This document shows positions 12,273 to 24,474 of a stretch of 64,000 bases of DNA, piece after piece. The stretch covers positions 69,261,716 to 69,325,715 of the forward strand of contig OX393553.1 of NCBI GenBank assembly GCA_947650365.1, given 5' to 3'. This stretch comes from Chamaelirium japonicum (taxonomy: Eukaryota > Streptophyta > Magnoliopsida > Liliales > Melanthiaceae). The notes below the pieces were generated by a model. That model did no database searches, was not told the DNA's origin, and saw only the letters and a list, made by a program, of their open reading frames with translations. The stretch's first letter is position 1. Each line of letters begins with the position of its first letter. The position numbers and the translations under genes are program-made.

Positions 12273-13076
12273 CACTACAAGAAATAGGTTTTTTACCGAC
12301 GAAAATTTCTATTACCGTTGGTACTAATATATATTTTACCGACGGTAATAATATTTTCCGTCAGTAATAAGACTTTGATTTTTTTTTATTTTTTTTTCAT
12401 ATTTATTACCGACAGTTATATATTATCCGTCGGTAATCTACCTTTACCGACGAAAAATATTACGTCCGTCGGTAATATATGTTATTACCGACGATAATAC
12501 AAAAGTCCGTCGCTAATAATATATTTTATATTTTGCTATTTTTTTCGTTTATTTTTACTAACGGTAACTATATCTCCGTCGGTATAACTAATATTACCGA
12601 CGGTACAGGTTGATTCCATCGGTAATATTAATATATAAATTTTAATTTATTTTTACCATTTTAATTACCGATAGAAAAAGAATAATTGTTGGTATAAAAC
12701 TACTTTTTATCGACGAAATATATACTGTCATTCGGTAAAAACCCTGCGATTTTATAAACGTCCCCGATCCCCATTTCTGTTTCGATCTAAATATCCCCCC
12801 CTCCCCGGCCCCCCTACCCTCTCTCTCTCTCTCTCTCGATCTAATTCCCCCTCCCCTCCTTGGCCTTCCTCTGATCCCCTCCCTCGCGTGCCTCCGGCCG
12901 GCCACCCCTTCCCTCCCTTGCGCCTCCGGCCACCCCTCCCCTCCCCTTCCTCGCGCCACCGACCGGCAATGCTGCTCGACGTCCCCTCCGCCGACGCCAC
13001 TGCTCCTCCTCCTCCTCGAGCCCTCCCTCTCCATCTCCGGTGAGCTCCTCCTCCTCCTCCCTCTCCCCGTTAGTTT

Positions 13077-13890
13077 ATTTTGTTCCAAATCGCATCCTAA
13101 AGTTTGAAATGTTAGCACAATACCCCTTTTGTCATCTACTTAATTCCCTCATTTGGTAATTATTATCTTATTAAAACTGAATTGAATGGGGGCAAAATAT
13201 AGTTTTTAGACACCATAATTTTCTATATTAACTAAGGTCTCTACAAGTATATATTCCTCTTTAGAATGAGTATATATTCGTCTTCAGAAAGTGTATATTA
13301 GAAAGAGTATACATTCATTTTCAGAAAGTGTATATAGTTGTTAAGGTTTAAGGTTTAGGGTTTAGCATGGGGTTTAGGTTAGGTTTAGGGTTTATGTTAG
13401 GGTTTAGGGTGGGGTTTAGTTTAGGTTTAGGGTTTAAGTTTTGGATTAGGGTTAGGTTTAGGGTTTAAGTTTTGGATTAAGTTTAGGTTTATGGTTTGGG
13501 TTTAAAGTTTAGGTTTAGGTTTAGGATTAGGGTTAGGGTTAGGTTTAGGTTAGGGTTATGTTTAGGGTTTAGGTTTAGGATTAGGGTTAGGGTTAGGTTT
13601 AGTGTTTAGGTTTAGGGTTTAGGTTTGGAGTTTGGTTTACGGTTTAGGTTTAGGTAAGGGTTTATATTAGGTTTAGGGTTTAGGTTTAGAATTTAGATTA
13701 GGATTCAGTTTATTTTGTTCCAAATCACATCCTAATCAAAAAAATCCCTCTCCTTAATTTATTTTGTTCCAAATCGCACTCTAAAGTTTGAAATGTTAGC
13801 ACAATACACTTTTGTCAACTACTTAATTTCCTTATTTGATCATTTTTATCTGATTAAAATAAAATTACAGGGAGAAAAATATAGTTTTTT
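13077..13890. repeat. telomere-like block between two direct repeats
   Basis: From about 13340 to 13710 the plus strand is a degenerate run of TTTAGGG, GTTTAGG and TTAGGG units, related to the plant telomere repeat TTTAGGG but without long perfect runs. It is flanked by two copies of a segment of about 130 bp beginning ATTTTGTTCCAAATCGCA (13077 to about 13210 and 13743 to about 13890). The block is therefore interstitial and probably expanded inside the CACTA element; it is not a chromosome end. Confidence 0.75.
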
Positions 13891-14760
13891 AAATTAGTAG
13901 CTCACGAACAAGTTCGGTAACTCTAAATTAGTCAATTCGATAGCAAAATCTTAAATATCTACTAAATACTCATTCGTAAGTCGAAAATACAAAAAACCAT
14001 ATAAGTACGAATTATTGGATGGATCCGATGACGATCCGATCGAATCCAAACCAACTTGAAAATGTAAAACTCGAAAACTTATGATTTTTAAATACTTAGT
14101 CTCTAAATTAGTCAATCTGATAGCAAAATCTTAAAATATATAGTAAATACTCATTTATAAGTCAAAAATATGAAAAACCAAACGACCGAGTATGAATTAT
14201 CGGATGAGATCCGATAACGATCCGATCGAATCTAAACCAAATTCAAAATCTGAAACCAGAATACTTATGATTTTCAAACACTTAGACTCTAAATTAGTCA
14301 ATCCGGTGATAAATTCTTTAAATATCAAATATATACTCGTTTGTAAGTCGAAAATATGAAAAATCAAACAAGTACGAATTATCGAATGTGATCCAATGAC
14401 GATCAGATCGAATCCAAAACCAACTTCAAAATTCAAAACCCAAACACTAATGATTTTCAAACACTTAGACTCTAAATTAGTCAATCCGACAATAAAATCT
14501 TAAAATAACTAAAACATACTTGTTTGTAAGTCAAAAATACAAAAAATCATACGAGTGCAAATTATCGGATGCGATCCGATGATGATTCGATAAAATCCAA
14601 ACCAAGTTCAAAATCCAAAACATAAAAACTTATGATTTTCAAACACGTAGACTCTAAATTAGTCAATCCGACGGCAAAATCTTAAAATATCAAGTAAATA
14701 CTCGTTTGTAAGTCGAAAGAATAAAAAATCATACGAGTACGAATTATCGGATGTGATCCA
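13890..14760. repeat. satellite block A (diverged copies)
   Basis: About five head-to-tail copies, each about 180-190 bp, of the same sequence as the larger block downstream. Shared landmarks are a phrase like TATGATTTTTCAA, TAGACTCTAAATTAGTCAAT and a GATCCGATCGAATCCAAACC-type box. Copies here differ more from one another than in block B and carry their own variants (tagcaaaatcttaaa in place of gcgtaaattgttaaa), so the blocks were amplified separately. Confidence 0.8.
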
Positions 14761-14841
14761 ATGACTCGTTTAGTAAACGAGCCAAGCTTAAGCAGACCAA
14801 AAGCTCGGCTCGTTTGGGCTCGCGAATATGCTTATTTAGGG

Positions 14842-15041
14842 CGATGATGATAATATTAATACGGACGATGGCGATAACATGCAGGGTATGATATATGATT
14901 TGTAAGGTGGCATAGGCACGGATGCTGAGTCTAGTACCAATCGAAGGAAGAAAAATATATCTGCAAAGGTTCTCCAACACTTCCCGCTTAGGGACAGGCT
15001 TCAAAGGTTGTTTATGTCATCGAAGACTGCTGAGCCAGTAT
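14842..15041 (+). pseudogene. CACTA transposase (TNP2/Transposase_21-type) relict
   Basis: The plus-strand translation contains KVLQHFPLRDRLQRLFMSSK (14966 onward) followed by TAEP. I recognise this as the conserved block of plant CACTA transposases upstream of the catalytic core. Just before it is a Ser/Asn/Arg/Lys stretch, and upstream of that GMIYDL followed by an in-frame TAA (about 14900). Only about 65 residues of a protein normally over 700 residues long remain. It supports assignment of the surrounding interval to CACTA and sits directly upstream of the captured ARGONAUTE exons. Confidence 0.75.
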
Positions 15042-15116
15042 GTTATAACTAAAACATGCTCTTACTAAAAATTATGAACCAAGTTATTTATAGCTATTAC
15101 TTTGATTGCTACCCAG

Positions 15117-15596
15117 AGAGCTTTTAGTCGCCTTCTATTAATCGATGCGGCAAAAGCCTTATAGAATCATATTCTACAGGTGGAACATTGCTTATTATTT
15201 TTTTTTTCTCACTATTGTGATTATGCCTCCCATGTGAAAGCTTCTCTTAACATGTGTCTACATATCACAGGGACGGTATTAACGAAGGGCAATTCAATCA
15301 TGCCCTGCTCTATGAAATGGATGCGATTGAAATGTAAGTATTTGTTTCATTGCTTACATCTAGTAAGCAAGTAAATGGTCTCTCTCTCTCTCTCTTATGA
15401 TAGTGATGTAGCCTCTGTTTTTCTTTTAAATGATTGAATTTTGTTTTTTAATCATGCTAGGCGTGTGTCTCGTTGGAAGAAGGATATCTCCCTCCTATGA
15501 CATTTGTAGTAGTGCAGAAGAGGCATCACACCCGACTGATTCCTGCTGTGCATGGAAACCGGGATTCAATTGATCGAAGTGGAAATATATTACCGG
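15117..15596 (+). pseudogene. captured ARGONAUTE fragment (PIWI domain, three exons with introns)
   Basis: Three plus-strand segments joined at GT-AG sites match the plant ARGONAUTE PIWI domain. Exon a (15117-15179) reads ELLVAFY, a stop, then SMRQKPYRIIFYR. Exon b (15271-15333) reads DGINEGQFNHALLYEMDAI. Exon c (15461-15596) contains [20 protein letters not shown] and then DRSGNILPG. The a-b junction rebuilds YRDG, whose Asp is the second catalytic acid of the DEDH slicer site. Intron 1 is 91 bp (gtggaa to cacag); intron 2 runs 15334-15460 (gtaagt to gctag). A TAA lies at 15139-15141, and the b-c junction appears to have lost a base. The EEGYLPP wording suggests the AGO5/MEL1 side of the family, by inference only. 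Upstream is a transposase relict; downstream, satellite starts within a few bases of the exon c donor site. It cannot encode a working protein, but transcription could yield small RNAs matching ARGONAUTE genes. Confidence 0.88.
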
Positions 15597-15599
15597 GTA

Positions 15600-18500
15600 G
15601 GTATTGTCGGATGCCAATTCGATGACGATTCGATCGAATCCAAACCTATTTCAAATCCGAAACACGCTAACTTATGATTTTTCAACTCTTAGGCTCTAAA
15701 TTGTTCAATCGGAGCGTAAATTGTTAAAATATCCAATTAGAACTCACTCGCAAGTCCGAAATACAAAAAAAATTCTAAGTACGAATTATCGGATACCGAT
15801 CCGATGATGATCCGATCGAATCCAAACCTATTTCAAATCCGAAATACGCTAACTTATGATTTTTCAACGCTTAGACTCTAAATCGGTCAATCAGAGCGTA
15901 AATTGTTAAAATATCCAATTAGAACTCACTCGCAAGTCCGAAATACGGAAAAATTTCAAGTACGAATTGTCGGATGCCGATCCGATAATCGAATCCAAAC
16001 CTTTTCAAATCCGAAACACACTAACTTATGATTTTTCAACGCGTACACTCTAAATCGGTCAATCTGAGTGTAAATTGCTAAAATATCCAATTAGAACTTG
16101 CTCGCAAGTCCGAAATACGAAAAGATTTCAAGTACGAATTATCGGATGCCGATTCGATGACGATCCGATCGAATCCAAACCTATTTCAAATCCGAAACAC
16201 GCTAACTTATGATTTTTCAATGCTTAGACTTTAAATGGGTCAATCGGAGCGTAAATTGTTAAAATATCCAAGTAGAACTCGCTCACAAGTCTGAAATACA
16301 AAAAAATTCAAAGTATGAATTATCGGATACCGATCCGATGACGATCCGATCGAATCCAAACCTATTTCAAATCCGAAACACACTAACTTATGATTTTTCA
16401 ACGCTTAGACTCTAAATTGGTCAATCGAAGCGTAAATTGTTAAAATATTCAATTAGAACTCGCTCGCAAGTCAGAAATACGAAAAAATTCCAAGTACGAA
16501 TTATCGGATGCCGATCCAATCGAATCCAAACCTATTTCAAATCCGAAACATACTAACTTATGATTTTTCAACGCTTAGACTCCAAATCGGTCAATCGGAG
16601 CATAAATGGTTAAAATATCTAATTAGAACTTGCTCACAGTCTAAAATATGGAAAAATTCAAAGTACGAATTATCGGATACCGATCCGATCGAATCCAAAC
16701 CTATTTCAAATCTTAAACACGCTAACCTATGATTTTTCAACGCGTAGACTCTAAATCGATCAATCGAAACGTAAATTGTTAAAATATTCAATTAGAACTC
16801 GCTCGCAAGTCCGAAATACGGAAAAATTCCAAGTAAGAATTATCGGATGCCGATCCGATGACGATCCGATCGAATCCAAACCTATTTTAAATCCAAAAAA
16901 TGCTAACTTATGATTTTTCAACGCTTAGACTCTAAATAGGTCAACCGAAGCGTAAATTGTTAAAATATCCAATTAGAACTCACTCGCAATTCCGAAATAC
17001 GAAAAAATTCCAATTACGAATTATCAGATACCGATCCGATGACGATCCGATCGAATCCAAATCTATTTCAAATCCGAAACACGCTAACTTATGATTTCTC
17101 AATGCTTAGACTCTAAATCTGTCAATCGGAGCGTAAATTGTTAAAATATCCAATTAGAACTCGCTCGTAAGTCTAAAATACGGAAAAATTCCAAGTACGA
17201 ATTATCGTATGCCGATCCGATCGAATCCAAACCTATTTCAAATCCGAAAAATGCTAACTTATGATTTTTCAATGCGTAGACTCTAAATCGATCAATCGAA
17301 GCGTAAATTGTTAAAATATCCAATTAGAACTCGCTCGCAAGTCCGAAATACGAAAAAATTTTAAGTACGAATTATCAGATGCCAATCCGATCAAATCCAA
17401 ACCTATTTCAAATCCAAAACATACTAATTTATTATTTTTCAATGCCTAGACTCTAAATGGGTCAATCAGAGCGTAAATTATTAAAATATCCAATTAGAAC
17501 TCGCTCGCAAGTCCAAAATATAAAAAAATTCTAAGTACGAATTATCGGATACCGATCCAATGATGATCCGATCGAACACAAACCAATTTCAATCTGAAAC
17601 ACGCTTAGACTCTAAATCGGTCAATCGGAGCGTAAATTGTTAAAATATCCAATTAGAACTCGCTCGCAAGTTCAAAATACAGAAAAATTCCAAGTACAAA
17701 TTATCGGATGTCGATCCGATCAAATCCAAATCTATTTCAAATCCGAAACACGCTAACTTATGATTTTTCAACGCTTAGACTCTAAATCGGTCAATCGGAG
17801 TGTAAATTGTTAAAATATCCAATTAGAACTCGCTCGCAAGTCCGAAATACGGAAAAATTCCAAGTACGAATTATCGGATACTGCTCTGATCGAATCCAAA
17901 CCTATTTCAAATCCGAAACACGCTAACTTATGATTTTTCAACTCTTAGACACTAAATGGGTCAATCGGAGCGTAAATTGTTAAAATATCCAATTACAACT
18001 CGCTCGCAAGTCCGAAATACGGAAAAATTATAAGTACAAATTATCGAATACCGATCCGATCGAATCCAAACATATTTTAAATCTGAAACATGCTAATTTA
18101 TGATTTTTCAACGCTTAGACTCTAAATTGGTCAATCATAGCGTAAATTATTAAAATATCCAATTAGAACTCGCTCGCAAGTCCGAAATACGAAAAAACTC
18201 CAAGTACGAATTATCGAATGCCGATCCGATCGAATCCAAACCTATTTCAAATCCGAAACACACTAACTTATGATTTGTCAACGTTTAGACTCTAAATCGG
18301 TCAATCGGAGCGTAAATTGTTAAAATATCCAATTAGAACTCGCTCGCAAGTCCAAAATACAAAAAAATTCCAAGTACGAATTATCGGATGCCGATCCGAT
18401 GACGATCCGATCGAATCCAAACCTATTTCAAATCCGAAACACTCTAATTTATGATTTTTCAACGCTTAGACTCTAAATGGGTCAATCGGAGCATAAATTG

Positions 18501-19195
18501 TTAAAATATCCAATTAGAACTCGCTAGCAAGTTCGAAATATAGAAAAATTTCAAGTACGAATTATCGGATACCGATCTAATGACGATCCGATCGAATCCA
18601 AACCTATTTCAAATCCGAAACACGCTAACTTATGATTTTTCAACTTTTAGACTCTAAATGGGTCAATCGGAGCGTAAATTGTTAAAATATCCAATTAGAA
18701 CTCGCTCACAAGTTTGAAATATAGAAAAATTCCAAGTACGAATTATCGGATACCAATCCGATGATGATCCGATCGAATCCAAACCTATTTTAAATCCGAA
18801 ACACGCTAACTTATGATTTTTCAACGCTTAGACTCTAAATCGGTCAATCGGAGCGTAAATTGTTAAAATATCTAATTAGAACTTGCTCGCAAGTCCGAAA
18901 TACGAAATAATTTCAAGTACGAATTATCGGATGCCGATCTGATGACGATTCGATCGAATCCAAGCCAATTTCAAATCCGAAACACGCTAACTTATTATTT
19001 TTCAATGCTTAGACTCTAAATGGGTCAATCGGAGCGTAAATTATTAAAATATCCAATTAGAACTCGCTCACAAGTTTGAAATACGAAATAATTCAAAGTA
19101 CGAATTATCGGATGCCGATCCGATGATGATCCGATCGAATCCAAACCAATTTCAAATCTGAAACATGCTAACTTATGATTTTTCAACGCTTAGAC
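15600..19195. repeat. satellite block B, about 20 tandem copies of 170/181 bp
   Basis: The anchor CTTATGATTTTTCAA recurs at about 15671, 15853, 16025, 16206, 16387, 16557, 16726, 16907, 17088, 17258 and on to about 19172, giving about 21 units. Spacing alternates between about 170 and about 181 bp. The difference is one 11-bp step in the box GATCCGATGACGATCCGATC, where short units have a single GATCCGATC. One unit near 17590 has lost about 14 bp. The whole array is AT-rich, has no coding potential and lies inside a CACTA-bounded interval. Confidence 0.92.
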
Positions 19196-20071
19196 ACTCA
19201 ATTATAGATATAAACTATTTTTTTAACAAATACATGTTAATTGTAGGATGTGCAGCGTTAGGGGATGAGAGCACCAACGTTGGTGCCGGGCGGCGTGGGG
19301 TGGTTGAGCTAGGGCACACATCTTCCCTAAGTTTTGGATTATGTAAAAATAATTTTTTAATAAATATGTAGTCATTTTTTGGTCTTGTCTATAATTGTCT
19401 GTTATTGTGATAATATTTGATAAATTGCGGTAATATTTGATAAATTACGGTAATAGTTAATTTAGTCAATTATGGTAATATTTGAATATATTGTGGTATT
19501 ATTTGATAAATTGCGGTAATATTTGATAAATTGTGGTAATAGTTGATTTAGTGAATTTTGGTAATATTTGAATATATTATGATATTGTTATAAATCACAG
19601 GAATTAAAAAACATTATTTAAGTAATTTTTTTAAAAAAAAATCATGTTTTTTTGCCGAAGGAATTTATGACTTCTGTCGGTAATAAGCTATTTTTTTAAA
19701 AAATAATTTGTATATTGGCGACGGAATTTTTAATGTCCGTCGGTAATAACATTATATATTGCCGACGGACGGTAATATTCCGTCGGCAAAAATCTTATAT
19801 ATTGCCGACGGATAGTAATATTCCGTCGGCAAAAATCTTTTATATTTATAATTAAATATTCGTATATTATCGACGGATACAAAATATTCGTCGGTATTAA
19901 TTATTAATACCGACGAAAATTTTGTGTCCGTCGCCGATTTTTCCCGATGCCTTTTTTCCCGACATATTAGCGACGGAAATGACTTCCGTCGCGATAAAGC
20001 TTTACCGACGGAAAACTAACTTTACCGACGGATATTTTCCGTTGGTAAAAACTATTTTTTTTGTAGTGAGT

Positions 20072-21220
20072 GCTGCATCCGAACCGAACTTGGCTTGTGG
20101 GAGCTCAGGTTGATTAAAAGCTTGGATGTTCAAGCTTGGCTTGGCTCAATTAATAATGGAACTGAACCAAGCTTAGGTATATTTGAGATTGACTAGTTTA
20201 TTAATGAAAAAGACTAAAAGACAAACTTAAATTATCCTTTACCGAGCTTGTTTTCGAACTTCCGACTCGGTTAAAATCTTGGACTATGCATACCTATATA
20301 TTGAAACTCTTCACAAGTTAATCATAAGTCTGAGTACGTTACACCAGATCGGACAAAAAAACATAAATAAATACGACGCCAGACCTCTATCTAAACAAAC
20401 TACCAAATAGCACCAAGCAATGTCAATATTGTTTTTTTATGATATTTTTGTGAATATTTCAAAATGATCAGACATAGGAAATGACCATATACTCCTTTTT
20501 AAATGACCAAACATTTGTAAGTAATACAGAATTGTATATAATTTCAAACTTATAGAATCATATTTACACACTTTATAGTCAATTGATTCTAAGTTTTAAA
20601 ATATGACAGTACATTGTTAATTAATTTGCCTCTATAAGTTAATAGTATACATGACTCTTTTTCTCTGGTTGTTTTGTTCTGTTTGATATTTTGTTTGATA
20701 TTAATTTGCATTGCCTCTATATATTTTGCTTTTGCCCTTATGTCCGGTAGTTTTTATTGTTTCTATGTGTAAACATGTTCACCATCTTGAAATAAGCCTA
20801 TCTCAATCCAAAGTGAGCAAAGCTTTGATCCATGTATCTGAAAAAGAGACTGAACTTCAGAGTTAGGCCGCTCGACTATTCACGTGTAGTCGTACCCCTT
20901 ACTCTTGCATAAAGTTTGACTAGAGGGTTGAATAGGTAATCGTGACCTCGATACTTAATTGAGAACTAGTACTAATCTCGTGCGATTTGAAGAGAAAATC
21001 CAACACACCCATCACGGTTCTTCATGACATTGTTTGTTTGTTTTTTCTATTATTCCTTGTGGGAATATCATTGACTTTTGTTGTTGGCGTATGGCTCAGA
21101 ACCTCTCATCATTTGTTTATCTTATAATTCATTTAAGATTTTTGGATGGCAACGTTAACTGATTTGATAAAACAATACTCCATGAAACACTTTACCTGCG
21201 ATACACTAATGACTTGAAGT

Positions 21221-21225
<5 letters not shown>
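20072..21225. other. intergenic, no gene seen
   Basis: AT-rich single-copy-looking sequence with no supportable gene, element ends or structured repeat. Confidence 0.4.

Positions 21226-21315
<90 letters not shown>
21226..21315. repeat. (GA)n microsatellite
   Basis: About 44 GA units. The poly-Ser/Leu frame it creates on the minus strand is not a gene. Confidence 0.95.
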
Positions 21316-22103
<788 letters not shown>

Positions 22104-22555
22104 GGAGTAATCACAGCATTGCAATGATAGGCATAGCATGCTGAGCACATGCAAAGGGTGATCGTAACCTTCGAAAGGCCCACCTCACATGGGCTCAACA
22201 CAAGCATCCATCACGACGTGCAGGCAACAGACAACCATGGTGGTGGATCGAACGGGAAATGGACCAAGAATTACACCCATGGATAACCAAGATCTAGTGC
22301 TTCTTCCCCTACCCATGGTGGTGTGGGGGCGTCGGCCAGCGGCAGCGCTCAATGCCGCTTGTCACGAATCCCGATGCACTAAGGTTGACAAAAATAGCTC
22401 ATTTGTGATATTTTCAATTTTATTTTTAAATAAATTTATCTAAATACCCTCCACACATCATTCTCTCCATTTGCCTCTGCTTTCGTCTCTACTCGTTCTC
22501 TAAACTTTCATGGGTTCTCCTCTTCAGATCTTCTCCCTCCTCACCTCTTCTTTAC

Positions 22556-22562
<7 letters not shown>

Positions 22563-22594
<32 letters not shown>

Positions 22595-22988
22595 GAATGG
22601 GATGCTGCCTATCAAAGCAGCGTTTTTGCTGCTTTGAGACATTGTTTGACCATCCTAGAAGTTTTGGAATTTGATAAAATTTGGTGAGGGTGTTGTCTAG
22701 GGTAAGATGATCATCCTCACAAATTTTCATCAAATTCCAAAACTTCTAAGAAGGTCAAATGGTCGAAGCAAAATGCTGCAGATTTTAACGGTGACTGCGG
22801 ACGACTGATTTTGCTTCGACCATTTGAACCCCCTAAAAGTTTTGGAATTTGATGACAATTTGTGAGGATGATCATCTTACCCTAGACAACACCCTCACCA
22901 AATTTCATCAAATTCTAAAACTTCTAGGATGGTCAAACAATGTCTCAAAGCAGCAAAAAATGCTGCTTTGATAGGCAGCATCCCATTC

Positions 22989-23060
<72 letters not shown>
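22563..23060. repeat. (TA)n tract split by a fold-back MITE
   Basis: TA repeats at 22563-22590 and 22992-23060 flank a 400-bp inverted-repeat element, consistent with insertion into one TA tract. Confidence 0.85.
22592..22991. mobile_element. fold-back MITE, 400 bp, near-palindromic
   Basis: The left arm begins GAGGAATGGGATGCTGCC and the right arm ends with its exact complement. Pairing continues for about 190 bp per arm with few mismatches around a short centre (about 22770-22800). It has no coding capacity. It lies between TA repeats, so a TA or longer target duplication cannot be read. A transcript would fold into one long hairpin, a possible small-RNA source. Confidence 0.85.
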
Positions 23061-23064
<4 letters not shown>

Positions 23065-23550
23065 CTAGATGAGTCATTACATTATGACCTTAAGGTACTC
23101 CCACACGAGGCCAACTAAGACAACAGGGAATTGCGAGTCCAAAAAACATTCACGATTATATAATCGAGCCTCTCGTGCTAGCCAGTAAGCTGCTCGATTT
23201 TCCGACTAAGCCTCCTTCATATTTACTGCCTCTTCCCTCTCTCTCATACATCTCACTTTAGTGACATAAATTATTTCATCTCAAGGCTTATATAGTCCTA
23301 AACCCCACTACCAAATCTGAGGCTAGGGTAGCCGTTGCATTCGCACTACTCTTTTCATGGGTTATGGACTCTTGTTGGACAGGAGGACTGGTGCAGAGCT
23401 GTAGGCCGGTTAAGGTCGGACCACCGGTCTCCCAGCCTTATCTTGATCACCATCGATGGGTTCCTCCTCTTGGTCATAGATCGAGGTGTTATGCCCGAGA
23501 TGTTGTTGTCCTCCTCGTCGGTGTAATTACCGCGCTAGGGTGGAGGTAGT
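23061..23550. other. intergenic, no gene seen
   Basis: No supportable gene. Two overlapping plus-strand frames near 23335-23549 lack domains. Confidence 0.4.
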
Positions 23551-24230
23551 TTTTTTTTTTGTAACACTGATTACAGTACAAATACAAACATAGCAACAAG
23601 ATCAGCCTAGAACCCGAAGGTGAAGACAGACACTATTGTCAGTCTGGATGAGGTCACAAAATTCCGTTGGAAAGTCTTACAACCAAAGCATGGTGGTCAT
23701 CGAACGAGCACCATATCGGGCCATCCAATCAACCGACGAGTTACCTTCACGATAAATATGAGAAGAGCGAAATCCTGGAGCAACTTTGAGAAGCCATAAA
23801 CAATCCAAAAGCACCGGGTGTAGAGAGTGAGCAGACTGCAGTTGAGAGATGACAGATTGACAGTTCCCCTCAATCCATATCCGGGTGAATGGCCAGTAAC
23901 ACCTGAGAGTCAGGATCCCCTCCCAGAAAGCACAGACCTCGGTGAGATATGCTAACGATGAGAAGAAGGCCATAGCCCCGGCTGGTAAGACCACCCCTGT
24001 CGGAGAACGAATAACATAACCGGCACCGGCCATTTGCAATGGAGAGACATAAGATCCATCGAAATTAAGTTTCAACTTACCGGGATCTGACGGGTACCAT
24101 TTGATACCGATCGAAAATAACTCTGTAGTACGAGGGGTCACCATCCGAGAAGCAGCAAGGCATGTGAAGGTAGAGCTGCAAATATGAAAGGCCCACCGAA
24201 CCATCTAGACTGCCCGATCCGGTAGGTCAT
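23551..24230 (-). pseudogene. LINE 3' fragment with RNase H domain and poly(A) tail
   Basis: The minus-strand frame 24204-23677 is a plant non-LTR retrotransposon RNase H (RVT_3-type) domain. It has KLKLNFDGSYVSPLQMAGAG (first acidic residue), an EVCAFWEGI block (second), WIEGNCQSVI, where the usual Asp is Asn, and REGNSSVDWMA (last). An oligo(T) run just after 23550 is the poly(A) tail read backwards, so this is the 3' end of a 5'-truncated LINE. The changed third residue predicts an inactive enzyme. No reverse transcriptase is seen upstream. Confidence 0.75.
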
Positions 24231-24474
24231 CTTGGGTGGGGGTGGTTGATCTAGCGGATGCGGCAGCTCTTGCCAAAGTGAAAGAAGCCAACAACCTTGG
24301 GAGGGAGTGCCAACCTACCCTTGTTGTGGGCTCCGATGTCGGTCATCCTCCTCCTTGGTCCACACTCCTTTGTTGGTTTGAGTTTTCTCACAACATGAGT
24401 GCCTCCCCATGACTCTCTCTCTCTCTCTCTCTCTCTAACATTGGTAAAGAGCCGTTGGAGGGGGTGGTAGGGAC

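Larger units (their letters stand above)
12273..20068. mobile_element. large CACTA (En/Spm) element carrying captured host DNA and satellite
   Basis: The left end reads CACTACAAGAAATAGG and the right end, reversed, CACTACAAAAAAAATAG; both then run into TTTTTACC. The 3-bp sequence AGT lies directly outside each end (12270-12272 and 20069-20071), matching the CACTA target-site length. Subterminal regions of about 450 bp (12290-12740 and 19660-20055) are dense with TACCGACGG/CCGTCGGTA motifs in both orientations. Inside, in order: a GC-rich island (12770-13080), a telomere-like block, a first satellite block, a transposase relict, three ARGONAUTE exons, a second satellite block and short GGTAATATTTGATAAATT repeats (about 19400-19580). 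No intact transposase is present, so it is non-autonomous. The alternative is two unrelated ends whose 3-bp flanks match by chance (1 in 64). Confidence 0.75.

Noticed and set aside
12642..13118. Arg/Gly-rich minus-strand frames in the CACTA GC-rich island
   Set aside because: Low-complexity GC-rich DNA with no domain.
13340..13710. True telomere
   Set aside because: Units are degenerate and the block is flanked by ordinary sequence on both sides, so it is interstitial.
15600..19195. CRISPR array
   Set aside because: Contiguous 170/181-bp tandem units without unique spacers, in a plant nuclear context: a satellite.
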